Source: Prostheceraeus crozeri (Eukaryota; Platyhelminthes; Polycladida; Euryleptidae). From it: 64,000 nucleotides of DNA. The position numbers were made by a program, and so were the translations under genes. The DNA is taken from positions 124,001 to 188,000 of the forward strand of contig CAJQUW010005361.1 of NCBI GenBank assembly GCA_907163375.1. The letters are read 5' to 3'. Below the pieces are notes generated by a model. That model had not been told where the DNA came from. It was given only the letters and a program-made list of their open reading frames with translations, and ran no database searches. This document shows positions 48,572-59,260 of the stretch, in pieces. The stretch's first letter is position 1, and each line of letters begins with the position of its first letter.

Positions 48572-48859
48572 CTGAGTGGACAAGGTTTCCGTTAAGCAAT
48601 TGCTCATGCCCCACCGCCTTTTTATCCTCGTTGTCATCAGTTTAACAATTAGCGAGCGACATCTGCGTTAATTACATGACAGAGTATTAACTAGAACCAT
48701 CTCTTGGACTCATGACCTCGATTACTACCGTCAATCTTCCGTATCTTCAATCAGCCGATGCTACCTTCAATCCCTCCGTGATTGAAGTCTTAAAGCGACT
48801 GGAGCGAGGAGCACGGGAACCTTTGATCTTAGCTCGCTTCCAATCCATGGGATCTATAG

Positions 48860-49588
48860 CAGGGATGCGGAGTCCTATCATTTTGATAGGACTCCCACTC
48901 CGGGTGGCAAGTATATAAAGGCTAGTTTTTTGGAAAAATTAACTTAACCCACATCATAGATCATTATAGGTTTACCTGAACTTATCTTTAGTGATGATTG
49001 CTGTATCAATTATCAATAATTTTCGATGAAATTTGATCAGATGTTGCTTTCAGTTGAATGCATACGACTCGGCTCCTCCCATCTTCTTAATGTGTGCTTC
49101 ACACGGTTAATCTTCAGTCTCTACCAGGCAGGAAAATCCCCCATCCTTCTTCAAAAAATATGAGCACATTTTCGATTTTAATATGCGCTTTAGAGGAGCC
49201 ATCGCACATGATTAACGTGAGGGCAAGAAGTAGTGTTCTCAAACAAACTAGTATTTCATTCTTGTCTCTGATGTGACCTTTGGTGCGTATGATCGAGGCT
49301 AGGAAGGCTTGTCTTCTCTACTAAATCACCGAGTGAAATGACAATCCTTTATTCACTATCACGGTTCATTCCCTCAACTATTACAAGCTTTGCATGTACT
49401 GCTGTGTCTACTTTTGTTTGACGGAGAAAGTTGACATCAAGACAGTGACAGCTACGCAAGAGAGTAAATAATTTGTTTGTATTATATTTCGGGTCTAGTT
49501 ATAGGCCGGAGTCCGGAGTCCTATCATTTGATAGGACTCCGACTCCAGCAAAATGATAGGACTCCGGGACTCCGACTCCGCACCCCTG
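48860..49588. mobile_element. Non-autonomous hAT-like element, 729 bp
   Basis: Termini CAGGGATGCGGAGTC and, complemented, CAGGGGTGCGGAGTC, flanked by ATCTATAG (48852-48859) and ATCAATAG (49589-49596), 7 of 8 matching. Subterminal palindromes GGAGTCCTATCA/TGATAGGACTCC occur at 48869-48895 and 49515-49540. A TATATAAAG lies inside at 48911. Confidence 0.7.
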
Positions 49589-49739
49589 ATCAATAGTCCC
49601 GACGAGCGAAACGACTACATGCAATGGCAGAAGCAGAAGCAGTGTCTCAGTATCTGCCTACAGCGCGGAAATATGCATCTACTCGTCCGACGAATGTCCA
49701 TTCAGCCACTGAGACTTCCTGAGCACGAGGCTTATGACT

Positions 49740-50823
49740 TTAATAGATAACATCATTTATTGCTATCTTTATGATCTCTGAATATCTTTGTTTCTGACTA
49801 TCTGTTTCACCATCGACCTTGGCGATATGAGAAGACGTCTTGTGCAGCAAATGCATTCTACACACACGTTGCGTACTCCAGGTGGCGACGAACATAGGAT
49901 TTGTACAGACGAAGAACATCAGGATCACGGTATACGAAAGTTCGCAGAATGGCGGAAAGTACCGCATGTGAGCTCTCTGGGTTCTTATAAGGACATGTTT
50001 GTGAGCTTTGAAGTCGTTCGAGATGACCACACCGAGCTCTTCCGAGCAGGCCGAATCCTTGAGGGACTGGTTATTTACTACGTAAGCATTGGAGGGATTA
50101 CGACGGCCAAAGGAGACAACGTGGGATTTGGAAGGATTCAACCGAACTGGAAGGTAGTAACCGAACCGATTCTTGAGGGTTTCCACGCTTGAATTCAATA
50201 TAAAGCTTGATATCATCTGCGCATTTGAGAATAGAAGATTTTGCAACAACATCATCGATATCTTTAATGTAAGCTACAAACACATCAGGACCAATAACGG
50301 AACCTTGAGGGACACCAGAGGTCATAATATAGGGAGAAGAAAAAACAACATCAACAACAACACTCTCTAATCTATTACTCAAAAAATCTTTAAAAAAGGT
50401 TGTGAAGATCACCTGAATACCTATAGCGCGCAATTTGGTCAATAGTTTTTGGTGTGGTACGATGTTAAAGGCCTTTTCAAATTCAATGTGTATCGCATCT
50501 GCCCATTTGCCAAGATCGACATAAGAAGTGCTATCTTCTAAAAACTCGATAAGCTGGAGACAGCAAGCTGAAGTTGAGCGGAAACCGAATTGAGAGTTCT
50601 TTATCAACGAATGTTTGTTCCAAAACTGCCACAAACTATCCCTGATTACACATTCCATAAGTTTGCAAGCTGTGCAAGTAAGACTGACGGAACGATAATT
50701 AGGCGTCTGTTTACGACTTCCCTTCTTGTAAATTGGAATAACATTTAAAGCAAGTTTCCATATACTTGACAGAAAGCCCTGAGAAAAAAAGAAAGAAAAC
50801 ATGTGTGACAGTAGGGGAATCAA
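49740..50823 (-). pseudogene. CR1-like reverse transcriptase
   Basis: Blocks visible: VIPIYKKGSRKQTPNYRSVS, FGFRSTSACCLQLIEFLED, FEKAFNIVPH (first Asp replaced: FEKAFN), [24 protein letters not shown] (DD kept). The frame changes near 50200. The changed residue at the first catalytic position and the frameshift indicate it is inactive. Confidence 0.75.
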
Positions 50824-51032
50824 AATAGCAGCGGTTTCCTTATAACAGACGCATGGGAGACCATCTGGACCAGGAGACGCAAAATTCTTACGTTTGGAAA
50901 GATAAAAAAAGTCTTTCAGGTGAAAGTCAACCGCGGAGATGCATAGGAAAGAGGGAATCGGTACATCAGGTAGAGGATAAGATTCTTTAGAGAAACACTT
51001 TGGTAAAATTCCTTTAAGATATTGGCAATTCT

Positions 51033-52208
51033 TTAAGGATCATAGACAACATCATCGGAGATTGGATCTTTTATCGGACCGATCGTTGGGGAAGATCGCT
51101 GTTTTGATTTCACATATTTGAAAAAGAACTTGGGATTATTACTACATCCTAATGACATTTCATGCTGCTTGATGGCTCGACGCGCTGAACTCTTCAATAA
51201 ATTGGAGCAATGATTACGAGAGCGGCGATTTTCCTCTGTGGGGTTGGCCAGAAAGGACCTTTCAGACTCTCTCCTCAATTTCTTCAGTCTACGAATATTT
51301 GTGAAAGCCAAGGAGGTCTAACAATTGCATGAGTGCACTTCAAAGGGACCGAACAAGTAAGTGCATGCTCGACGGTTGAAACGAAAAATGACCATATTTC
51401 GTCATCATCAAATGCATACAGAACATCACAATTGACTTATTGAAGGACTGCTAGATAAAGATTTCAGTTGGCTTTATAGAAATTGAAACGCGGATTATGA
51501 TCTTTGCAAAAGTTAGATGATCCTCTAAGTGGCATTTCTGCTAGCACCATATTATGATCGGAAGAGCCTAGAGGCTCAATGATGTCAACACGTGTGATAA
51601 GATCTGGCGAAGAAGAGAAAATCAAATCAGGGATTGAGTTCCGGCGAGTTGGCTCAAAGACATTTTGATGATGACCACCTTCAAAAGTAACTGTAAGAAA
51701 ATTTTCTGATGAGTTAGAACAACTCAAAGTGCACCAATAAATGCTAGGGTAATTGAAATCGCCTGCAATAATTCTCATATCAGGAGAGAAAGATGCAGAA
51801 GCGCGAAGAGATTCATAAAGTAGTCATTGTGAGGGGTAGAGTTGAGTGAACGATAAACAGCACTGATGAGAGCAGATGAACTATTGGGAAAAATGATCTC
51901 ACACCAAACTGAATCAAAAGCCCTATATTAACCACAGGTTCAAAAACAGAAGCACGGAATTGATTGGAAACATAGAGAATGGTTCCACCTCCTCGACTAT
52001 CCCTATCACCTCGAAACATGTTATAACCCGGAAAGGAAAGAAAAACATCACTGTGATGGGAAGCAGCCCACGATTCAGTAACAAAAATGAAATCAGGCTT
52101 CAAATCATCGATACATACAAGAAAACTGTGTAGTTTATTTAACAGACTGCAAGCGTTACAGTTGAGAATTTTAAAAACTTGGTTACCTGTATTCAGTTTT
52201 TTGATCAA
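51033..52208 (-). pseudogene. CR1-like AP endonuclease and linker
   Basis: Fragments read FKILNCNACSLLNKLHSFL, PDFIFVTESW, RGGGTILYVSN, then AGDFNYPSIYW, SIPDLIFSSS and LGSSDHNMV: the EEP endonuclease motifs in order (E in VTESW, GDFN, SDH). A basic linker with SLGCSNNPKFFFKYVKSK follows before the RT. Three frame breaks. Confidence 0.75.
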
Positions 52209-52959
52209 TCAGTGTCAGTCGAAGGTCTGTATCTTTGCCAACTACAATCATCTCTTTTGACGAACCGCCAGATGACACCAGACTCTCGCAAGCTGAAGCT
52301 CTCTGCTTGTAGGTCATGCATATCTTTAATGCCGCGGGTGTTAAGATCGTGACAGCATCGCCTTAGAGACTGACCTGCTGGGGAAAGGCTATATCGGACA
52401 AGAATGTGGCTAGAATCAATCTTTAGGGGTGAAATGGAGAAGGCAGCTTCAAAAAGTTTAGCCTCAAAAGGAGATTTGAAAGTCAGCTTTACTAGTCGGT
52501 GAGAATTAGGTTTTGTTTTCCCTAAGTGAGAACATCAACTGGCTTCGGCAAAGATGAATTCCCTGACCTGTCTTTGATGGAATGGAACAGTGAAGCAAGT
52601 CCTAATGAAATGTCTTTAGTTTCTGGGAAGTTAGAGAGGACAAGTTCATTAAGAACAAAAGATCCATGAGCAGGAAATGTTGGCGGTTCTGCTACTTTAT
52701 TGACCGACTGAGACTGGGACTTAACGAGTAACTTGAGTGGGGGAGACGAAGTAACCGCTTGTGAGAATAAGAGTGCAGGAGATGCAGATGGACAGTCTTG
52801 AATGTTCGAAATATTATCATTTTCAATACGAGTAGAGTGACTGAGGATTGGAGCATCAGGATCAGGAGGACAATGTAAGTATTTATCTTATAGCGAGTTA
52901 GTGGCCGAGGTAATATCAGACTCTAATATCCGCGAAAGAGACGAGAAAGAGTTTTCTAA

Positions 52960-53295
52960 TTATTGAAATTTTGACAGTAAAGGGTGGAAAGGGGTTTCGA
53001 CTTGGGGTTTATCCTGATTAGCGATTTTGAAACAATTGTCATTGAAGCAATATATGTGACCGTATGCGCATTTTTTCAATAAATCCATTTTAATCGATTC
53101 TACGTTTGGAGAGTGGGAAGAAGCATTGCAAAGATAAAGTCCAGGATCATCATTGACAACAGAAGAAAGTTGACGAATGGAAAGACCCAAGCAAAGGTAG
53201 TGCATCCACGAACGGTAGTAAGAGCATTCGATTTCCGTAGCATTGGTCTGATACACGCTTATTCTTCAAAGCTTTCGAAGACCTTGGCATCATAG
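52960..53295 (-). pseudogene. CR1-like ORF1 PHD-type finger remnant
   Basis: RSWMHYLCLGLSIRQLSSVV and a nearby C...H...C layout resemble the PHD-like finger of CR1 ORF1 proteins. Region 52209-52959 between ORF1 and the endonuclease shows no clear frame. Confidence 0.45.
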
Positions 53296-53858
53296 AAAAT
53301 TGAAAGACTGAATGAAGAAAACTAAATCTCAATGTACTAGAATAGAACCCGGAACTTTCGTTTGGTAGTCTGACACGTTTCCGCCAGACTACTGTAACTT
53401 GTCCTTCAGTTGACTGCAGATGAGTATAACTTCACGCTTTCAAAGAAGAAATCGAGCAGGGAGAAGACAATGAAGAAAGAATAACATAGAAATCCGTCTT
53501 GACAAAATAAGCCAGGGATGTCTATGAACCATAGATATATACAGTATACAGATAGAACTTTCTACGGTTCATATACATCCCTGCTGCTACAGCAAACATA
53601 ACAGCAGAGAAATCGGAGGCAAGTGAATCACGGACAAAGCAGTGGCATTAACCACTGTGTTGAACTATGGAGCTGGCATAGAAAGCGCACGTTGATACTC
53701 TAAACTGAAATGAATGACAATTGCATTCACGAAATGGTTTAAGATGCTTTGGTAGACAATCGATCCCCGCCACTTGCATTAATTTCGGGGGTCACAATTG
53801 TGACGACTTATTTATTCATTGTTCATAATTGCTATGAAAACTGATGTGTGGTGGTGAG

Positions 53859-55481
53859 CAGAGCTGGAAGAATTCCACTGAAATTTTTCAATTCCAATTC
53901 CAATTCCATAATAAGATTCAATTCCGATAATTGCATGTCGCGTGTAGTGTCTCATTTTAATGCATCTAACGTCTGTTCGTTTCAATCTAACCCATGTGCC
54001 CTTATCCTATCCTCGTTGTTGCTGTGTCCCGTTCCCTGCGTCGTTCCTATGTGCGTTCTCATGTTCATAGTTCATCTTTCTTGTGTACATGTATATATGT
54101 AACCGGTCAGCCCACGCCATTTTTGTTTCGTAAACGAGATATTCAATATCTCGTGAAAAAAAGAAAAGAAAATTAACGGTCAGCAAAGAATCAAACTCAG
54201 AGAGAGAGAGAGAGAGAGATGAGATGCGAATAAATCTATTAATAAACTGACAGAAGAAAGAAATTCAATGTGCAAATAACGTGATTATTGATGAATGAAA
54301 AAAACGACGATGAAAATGATATCATGAAAACTGATTAATGGTTCATGTTAAAAAAGGAGATTAAAAATTCCATGAAAAGAACGAAATGTGGTCGGCAGAG
54401 ATTAAAGGAAGCTCTTTCAATTTTCAAAAGAAAGTGGATTTATCGTCAAGTGTCAAAAATTTGTATAAATTAGAAACGATGAGAAATTGACACAACAACA
54501 ACTACCAACAACAACACATACGACATCTTCAGTAGCTGTTCGAAGAACTCCGGGGTCTCGCGGTGTAACTTAATTACAGAAGTAGCAACAACAACTGTCT
54601 GCCAGTGAACAACACAGCAGTGTATAGGGCAACACATCAGCGAGCGCGATTGAAGATTGACGGTATAAGTGATATTTATGATATTATTTTGGTATAAGTG
54701 AATCCGATCGAATTTAAGTGAATTCAACATTAAGAAGTGAACTGTAAGTGTTAAATTTTTCTTTTACCGTTGCGTATCGTAGTATTAAATTATTGTATTA
54801 GCGTAGACTTATTGTAGTCTTAGAAATTAATATTGTTAATTGTTGTGATTGGAAGTTGAATAATAGTTCATGTCATTGCCATTTTAATAGAATCATTAAT
54901 TATTAGAATAATTTGTTGACACTGTCTATATTGTGATTTGAACTGACAGGGTTGCTGCCCTTTAATATAGTGTTAATTTTCCTCTTTCCAAGCCAATTGT
55001 TTTTCGTGTGTAGGCCTACAACAATTAAGTAAATCTCCCATTTTTGTGCTTATCCTATCAGGAACTAAATTCAACAATTGCTTTATTTTGATTAATTATC
55101 TTATTTGATAAATAACTAGATAACAGATTGAACAAAGATGATCGTCTTTTAATTGTTTGCTTAATCGCTGAAATAACATTGTCCGGGGGCTGTATGCCCA
55201 TCGAAGTCACAATTAACACCCTGTATTCAACAATAGAATAAAGCTACCTCCATCAATCTATCTCTCTCTATCTCTGCGTGCAGTTACCACAACGGCCGAG
55301 TAGGCCTACTGTGATTTCAATGTTTGTACAAATAGATTTATCACAGGTCTATCGAAAAAGTGGAATTGAGGTTTATCAAGGTCAATTCCAATTCCAATTC
55401 CAGTAGATTTGAATATCGTCAATTCCAATTCCGACAAAAAATGGAATTAATTCCGGATCGGAATTAACTTTTCCAACTCTG
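53859..55481. mobile_element. Non-autonomous hAT-like element, 1623 bp
   Basis: Ends CAGAGCTGGAAGAATTCC and, complemented, CAGAGTTGGAAAAG, flanked by GTGGTGAG (53851-53858) and GTGTTGAG (55482-55489), 7 of 8 matching. Both subterminal regions consist of repeated CAATTCCAATTCC. Interior non-coding with a short AG microsatellite at about 54199-54219. Confidence 0.7.
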
Positions 55482-55522
55482 GTGTTGAGGGTTTGATCCT
55501 GCCAATTGACACAGTCGCATAA

Positions 55523-55594
55523 GTGGCTCGTAGCTCGGTTGGTAGAGCACAGGTCTAGTTTACTTGGTCGTAGGTTAGAATCCTACCAGCCGCA
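55523..55594 (+). tRNA. tRNA-Thr(AGT)-like sequence, probably a pseudogene or SINE head
   Basis: D arm GCTC...GAGC, anticodon stem CAGGT/ACTTG with loop CTAGTTT (anticodon AGT), T arm GTAGG-TTAGAAT-CCTAC and acceptor GTGGCT/AGCCGC, followed by TTTT. Departures from a good tRNA: three bases between acceptor and D stem, a C-C mismatch at pair 7, and TTAGAAT in place of TTCGAAT. Confidence 0.5.
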
Positions 55595-56211
55595 CATCTT
55601 TTGCATGGCAATTTGATCTATCGTTTATTTCATTTCATTGTTGTTAATTCGATCACGTGATAAGGAAGTTTTTCTTAGGGAAACAGAAAATTGCCGATAA
55701 CTATCAAGAACCGGATTACCCGACGTAATAAATCACACCAAATTTCCTAATAGATCAAGAGCAATAAAATGATAGTAGTAAGGGAACACTATCTACAACA
55801 AGTGGATGCGAACCTGGATGAGAACCGAATAGTTGAGAACCGATTAATGGATTGGAGCAGATTTCATTCGTGTGTTAATGTTTGGTACAATGTTTTGAGT
55901 TGAGTAGAGGATCGGAACGTGAAATGTGTAAGTGAATATTCAAACGGTCATGGATGAGAACAATGTTTTATAATTTTTCTAAGAGATTTGAATTGATAGG
56001 GATTTACATACCGATAGCGTAACTTGCTTTTGAATCGCAGTGTTCGACTGGGACAATTGTGACAATTTAAAAGGACTAGGTTCTCATTCTATATAGACAT
56101 GTTTTATCAACGTTGATAAAAGTTAGATCCATTGAAGGCTGCCCGTTTAATCAGAATCCCATTTACAGACTTTGTAAAGTAAAAAACAAGAGGTTTACAA
56201 TGTATGTTTAA
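55595..56211. other. Intergenic
   Basis: Nothing recognised. Confidence 0.5.
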
Positions 56212-56454
56212 TTAAGCATGGAAAATGAATGACGGATGCAAGTCACGTCCCTCAGGGGACTCCATGATCTTTAAGAAATCCTCTGCCCATTCGAGGAATG
56301 TCACATTGTCACTGAAATCGTGGTCATAGTCATGAACAGGGCACTTCGCCGGCAGTGCCTGTCTCCTTTGGAGTGCGGTAACAGTTAGAGTCTTCCACAA
56401 CTCTACGTTGCATCCACAAGATAAATTCACGGTCGTATCTAACGGTCCACCCAT
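56212..56454 (-). CDS. Small Cys-containing protein, 80 aa, Polinton 2
   Basis: Starts MGGPLDTTVNLSCGCNVELW; also has CPVHDYDHDF. Own TATA box at 56579-56585. The CxC..LW pattern recalls the tail of the 15909-16307 gene in Polinton 1, weakly. Frame intact. Unknown function. Confidence 0.55.
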   Translation of the reverse strand: MGGPLDTTVNLSCGCNVELWKTLTVTALQRRQALPAKCPVHDYDHDFSDNVTFLEWAEDFLKIMESPEGRDLHPSFIFHA

Positions 56455-56578
56455 TATAATCTAGCTTTCATTCTTGAAGCAGAACAGTTGTTTCTGGGTA
56501 CTCATGATTCGTTCTTAGTGTTTGGTGTTTGATCAAGTCACGAGGATTAGAACTTACTTAATTGGAACAAAGACATCC

Positions 56579-56653
56579 TTATATACTTTATTGGGGAGAA
56601 TCAGAACCTCTCTGATTGGCTGTTGGGAATTCCTTTGTTTAAAAAGTATATAA
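56579..56653. promoter_or_regulatory. Symmetric divergent promoter
   Basis: TATATAA on the minus strand (56579-56585) and on the plus strand (56647-56653) lie about 30 bp to either side of TCTGATTGGCTGT (56611-56623), the complement of the CCAAT element at 15452-15464 in Polinton 1. It drives the genes at 56212-56454 and 56732-57131. Confidence 0.7.
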
Positions 56654-56731
56654 GTCCTAGCTTTGTACCAATTCTTATCAAAGGTTCTAATCCTCAAGGT
56701 TCTCAAGGCATATCTTTTAATTGCATTAACA

Positions 56732-57131
56732 ATGGAACGCACCGCTACACCTCCCACTTCTCATGCTGAAAGGATTGAATCGCCATGTGAACCCATAGTG
56801 TTGGGAACAAGACCAGCAACTCCTAATCCGGAATTATCTGAAGATGAAAGTTTGGTACTACAGAGGAGTGATCGAAACACCGCTGGAAGCTCTTATAACA
56901 ATCAAGACACGTAGTGGAAGTCAGGTTCGAAATGCTCCACGAAAAACAAACACGAAGCGGATATGTGTGCGATTGGAGCCTGAAGAAAAGAATTTGACAA
57001 CTGCGCTGGAGTTCAGCATAATAGATCCAGCCACGCCTCGCCGCTACCCTGGTGCCCCCAAAAAGACAAGAGTATGTGTTCGAGTTGACCTGAAGAGACT
57101 GATTCCTTTCCCCAATATTGACAATATGTAA
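56732..57131 (+). pseudogene. Small gene with repeated AP(K/R)K motif, frameshifted
   Basis: First frame (from 56732) is Thr/Pro/acid-rich to 56914. A second frame continues with VRNAPRKTNTKRICVRLE and later YPGAPKKTRVCVRVDL, an internal repeat. The motif and the end (RLIPFPN) resemble [13 protein letters not shown] and PVPLNF of the APKR gene at 15093-15368. One frameshift near 56880-56910. Confidence 0.5.
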
Positions 57132-57419
57132 TTTTTTATCTTTAATAACATTTACATAAATGAACAATCTTGTTTAATATTTTCACAAATTGAATCCCTG
57201 ATAAGGTTTGAATGGGAACTGGGGATATACTCATCTCTGAAATAGTTATCTACAAATGTTTCTAAGTTTGATATTTTTAAGTTAAATATTTCAAATTGCT
57301 TGTTAGAGACTTTGAAACAGCACCGAACATACTAGAATAAATTAGAAGTGAATAGTTCTGTTTAATTCAAATAATCATCAAATTGGATGAAACATAGAAT
57401 AAATTTACAATGTTTTTCA

Positions 57420-57770
57420 AATGCTTTTACCACTTCAGGATGATATCATACACATTCCTAATACATCATTAGGTAGAGAATGAAGAGAACTTTCGAATGA
57501 TATAAGGTATGTACCCATTCGATGAAAAAATCCCTGTTGCATGCAAGTGCATGTAATAAGCAAATTTATGATTTCAAATTTCAAGTTTCTCAACTAAATT
57601 CTATCTATTTTTCAAAGGTCTTTAGCTGCTCTGGATGGTGTCACACATATTGCATACAATACATCGTTGGAAAGAGAATGAAAAGAGCTTTCGAATGATG
57701 TACGGTATGTACTGATTTGATGAAAAAATCCCTGTTGTATGCAACTTTGTGCAGCAAGAAAAATTCTAAG
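57420..57770. repeat. Two diverged direct repeats of about 190 bp
   Basis: GAACTTTCGAATGATATAAG... (57490 region) matches GAGCTTTCGAATGATGTACG... (57688 region), each followed by GATGAAAAAATCCCTGTTG and preceded by a CA-rich block ending TACATC. Non-coding. Confidence 0.6.
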
Positions 57771-57936
57771 TTTTATCACAAAATGGCTAAGTTTTTAAAT
57801 TTCTAAGAATTTTCAAAGTTAAAGTTTCCATCTCAAAATCATTCATATACATGACTGTTTGATCCCTGACCTTTGACCTGACCTTGATTTTTAACCTTCA
57901 TACACGGCGGGGGGCCTCAAAATTTTTCGGATTATA

Positions 57937-57987
57937 GGGTAAATAAATTTTCTCGTGCGCTTCGTGCGCTTGAAAATTTATTTACCC
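57937..57987. repeat. 16-bp perfect hairpin with duplicated loop
   Basis: GGGTAAATAAATTTTC (57937-57952) pairs exactly with 57972-57987; the 19-nt spacer contains CGTGCGCTT twice in tandem. Confidence 0.8.
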
Positions 57988-58022
57988 ATGGGTTCCGGGC
58001 GCCATAACTACTGTTTTTATTT

Positions 58023-58040
58023 CCTAACCCTAACCCTAAC
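58023..58040. repeat. Short interstitial telomere-like array
   Basis: Three consecutive CCTAAC/CCCTAA units. Short enough to be chance, but next to the perfect hairpin. Confidence 0.4.
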
Positions 58041-58460
58041 CTTAGGATTAACTTTGAGTTTCCAATTTTGGCGGGGAATTTGAAATTTCGAATTTTTGGC
58101 GCGAAATTTGAATTTTAAAAATTTGGCGCTAATCTTTAAACTTAAATTCAGCGTTTAGTTATAACCCTATTTTAAACAGACTTTAAATAATTCTATGACT
58201 TAACTAAAAACTATAGCATTATATTCTTCCATGATTAATGTCTTTCATATTTATTAATGTACAGTACAATGAGATAAAATAGGAATCTCCTCCTACTTGC
58301 ACATGTCTGTTACATGTACCATTTGATGGCCCTTATGGATTTATGCGAATAAAATAAACCACTTCTTTAAAATTTGTTTGAATTATCGTTTTGTTTAACT
58401 GTTCCAATTCGAGGCTGTGATGTCATAGCGTCTTTGTTCACCGTTCCTTTGTTAATTTTA

Positions 58461-58468
58461 TATATAAA
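58461..58468 (+). promoter_or_regulatory. TATA box of the Polinton 2 zinc-finger gene
   Basis: TATATAAA, followed about 95 bp later by a GTGAGT donor (58566). The matching acceptor is at 59257-59259 just before the ATG, so a non-coding first exon is likely. Confidence 0.5.
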
Positions 58469-59260
58469 GAACTTGCTCGATAGTCCTCCTCACTCATTTT
58501 TGAATAATTCACTGTGCATAGCAGACCACGTTCTCCGTTCCCCGGTTGATATTGCAATACTAAAGTGAGTTCCATTGATATTTCTTTATTACTATCTTAA
58601 GTTCGGAAGTAGGAACATTAATAACTTCATATAACCACGTAGAATTAAAAATTTAGTTGACTGACTAAGTTAAGGCTTTCATATGTTATATTATTAAACA
58701 GTTTTTTTAATTTTCTTCTAGTAATTAAAATAGTTTCAAATGATGATAATTCAATGGTCATCAGATTTCGTTGACATAAGACTGTATTAACCACAACAAT
58801 TCGAAGAATATTTAACATTTCGAAATAATGTTTCAATTTCATCTTTATTTTCCTAATGAAGTGCATCATGTCTTCATCTCTTGTTAATGAATATATTTCG
58901 AAATTAAAAAGTGCATTATCAGCTGTTTCCAATTTAAACTGAATTCATATTTAAAGAGTCTTTAAAATAATTTAAGTTTTCCAATTTCACTTTCGAATTC
59001 AACTTAGGTTTTTTAATTTCCATGACATATTACGACATTATTGTGACATTACCTTCCACCAATCAAATAAGTAGCTAAACAAATAACTTCTTATGCATTA
59101 CAGAATCACATTTTAATTATTTCTATCACAGAATGATTCGCACTTGAACTTGTTTTTATGACATTACTGCGGTTGTATTTTCCACTAACCATAGTAGTAG
59201 CTAAATGAAGAAGTTCTAATCAACTACATGATTATAATTTTGAATTCTTTCTCATACAGA

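Larger units (their letters stand above)
49740..53340 (-). mobile_element. CR1-like non-LTR retrotransposon, decayed
   Basis: Minus-strand order is ORF1 with a PHD-like finger, an AP-type endonuclease, then reverse transcriptase, as in CR1-clade elements. Each part is in a different frame because of several frameshifts. It sits upstream of the last located UBE3B exon, perhaps in another intron. Confidence 0.75.

Noticed and set aside
48712-48918. 68-codon plus-strand frame
   Set aside because: Runs into the hAT-like element and its TATATAAAG; no motif.
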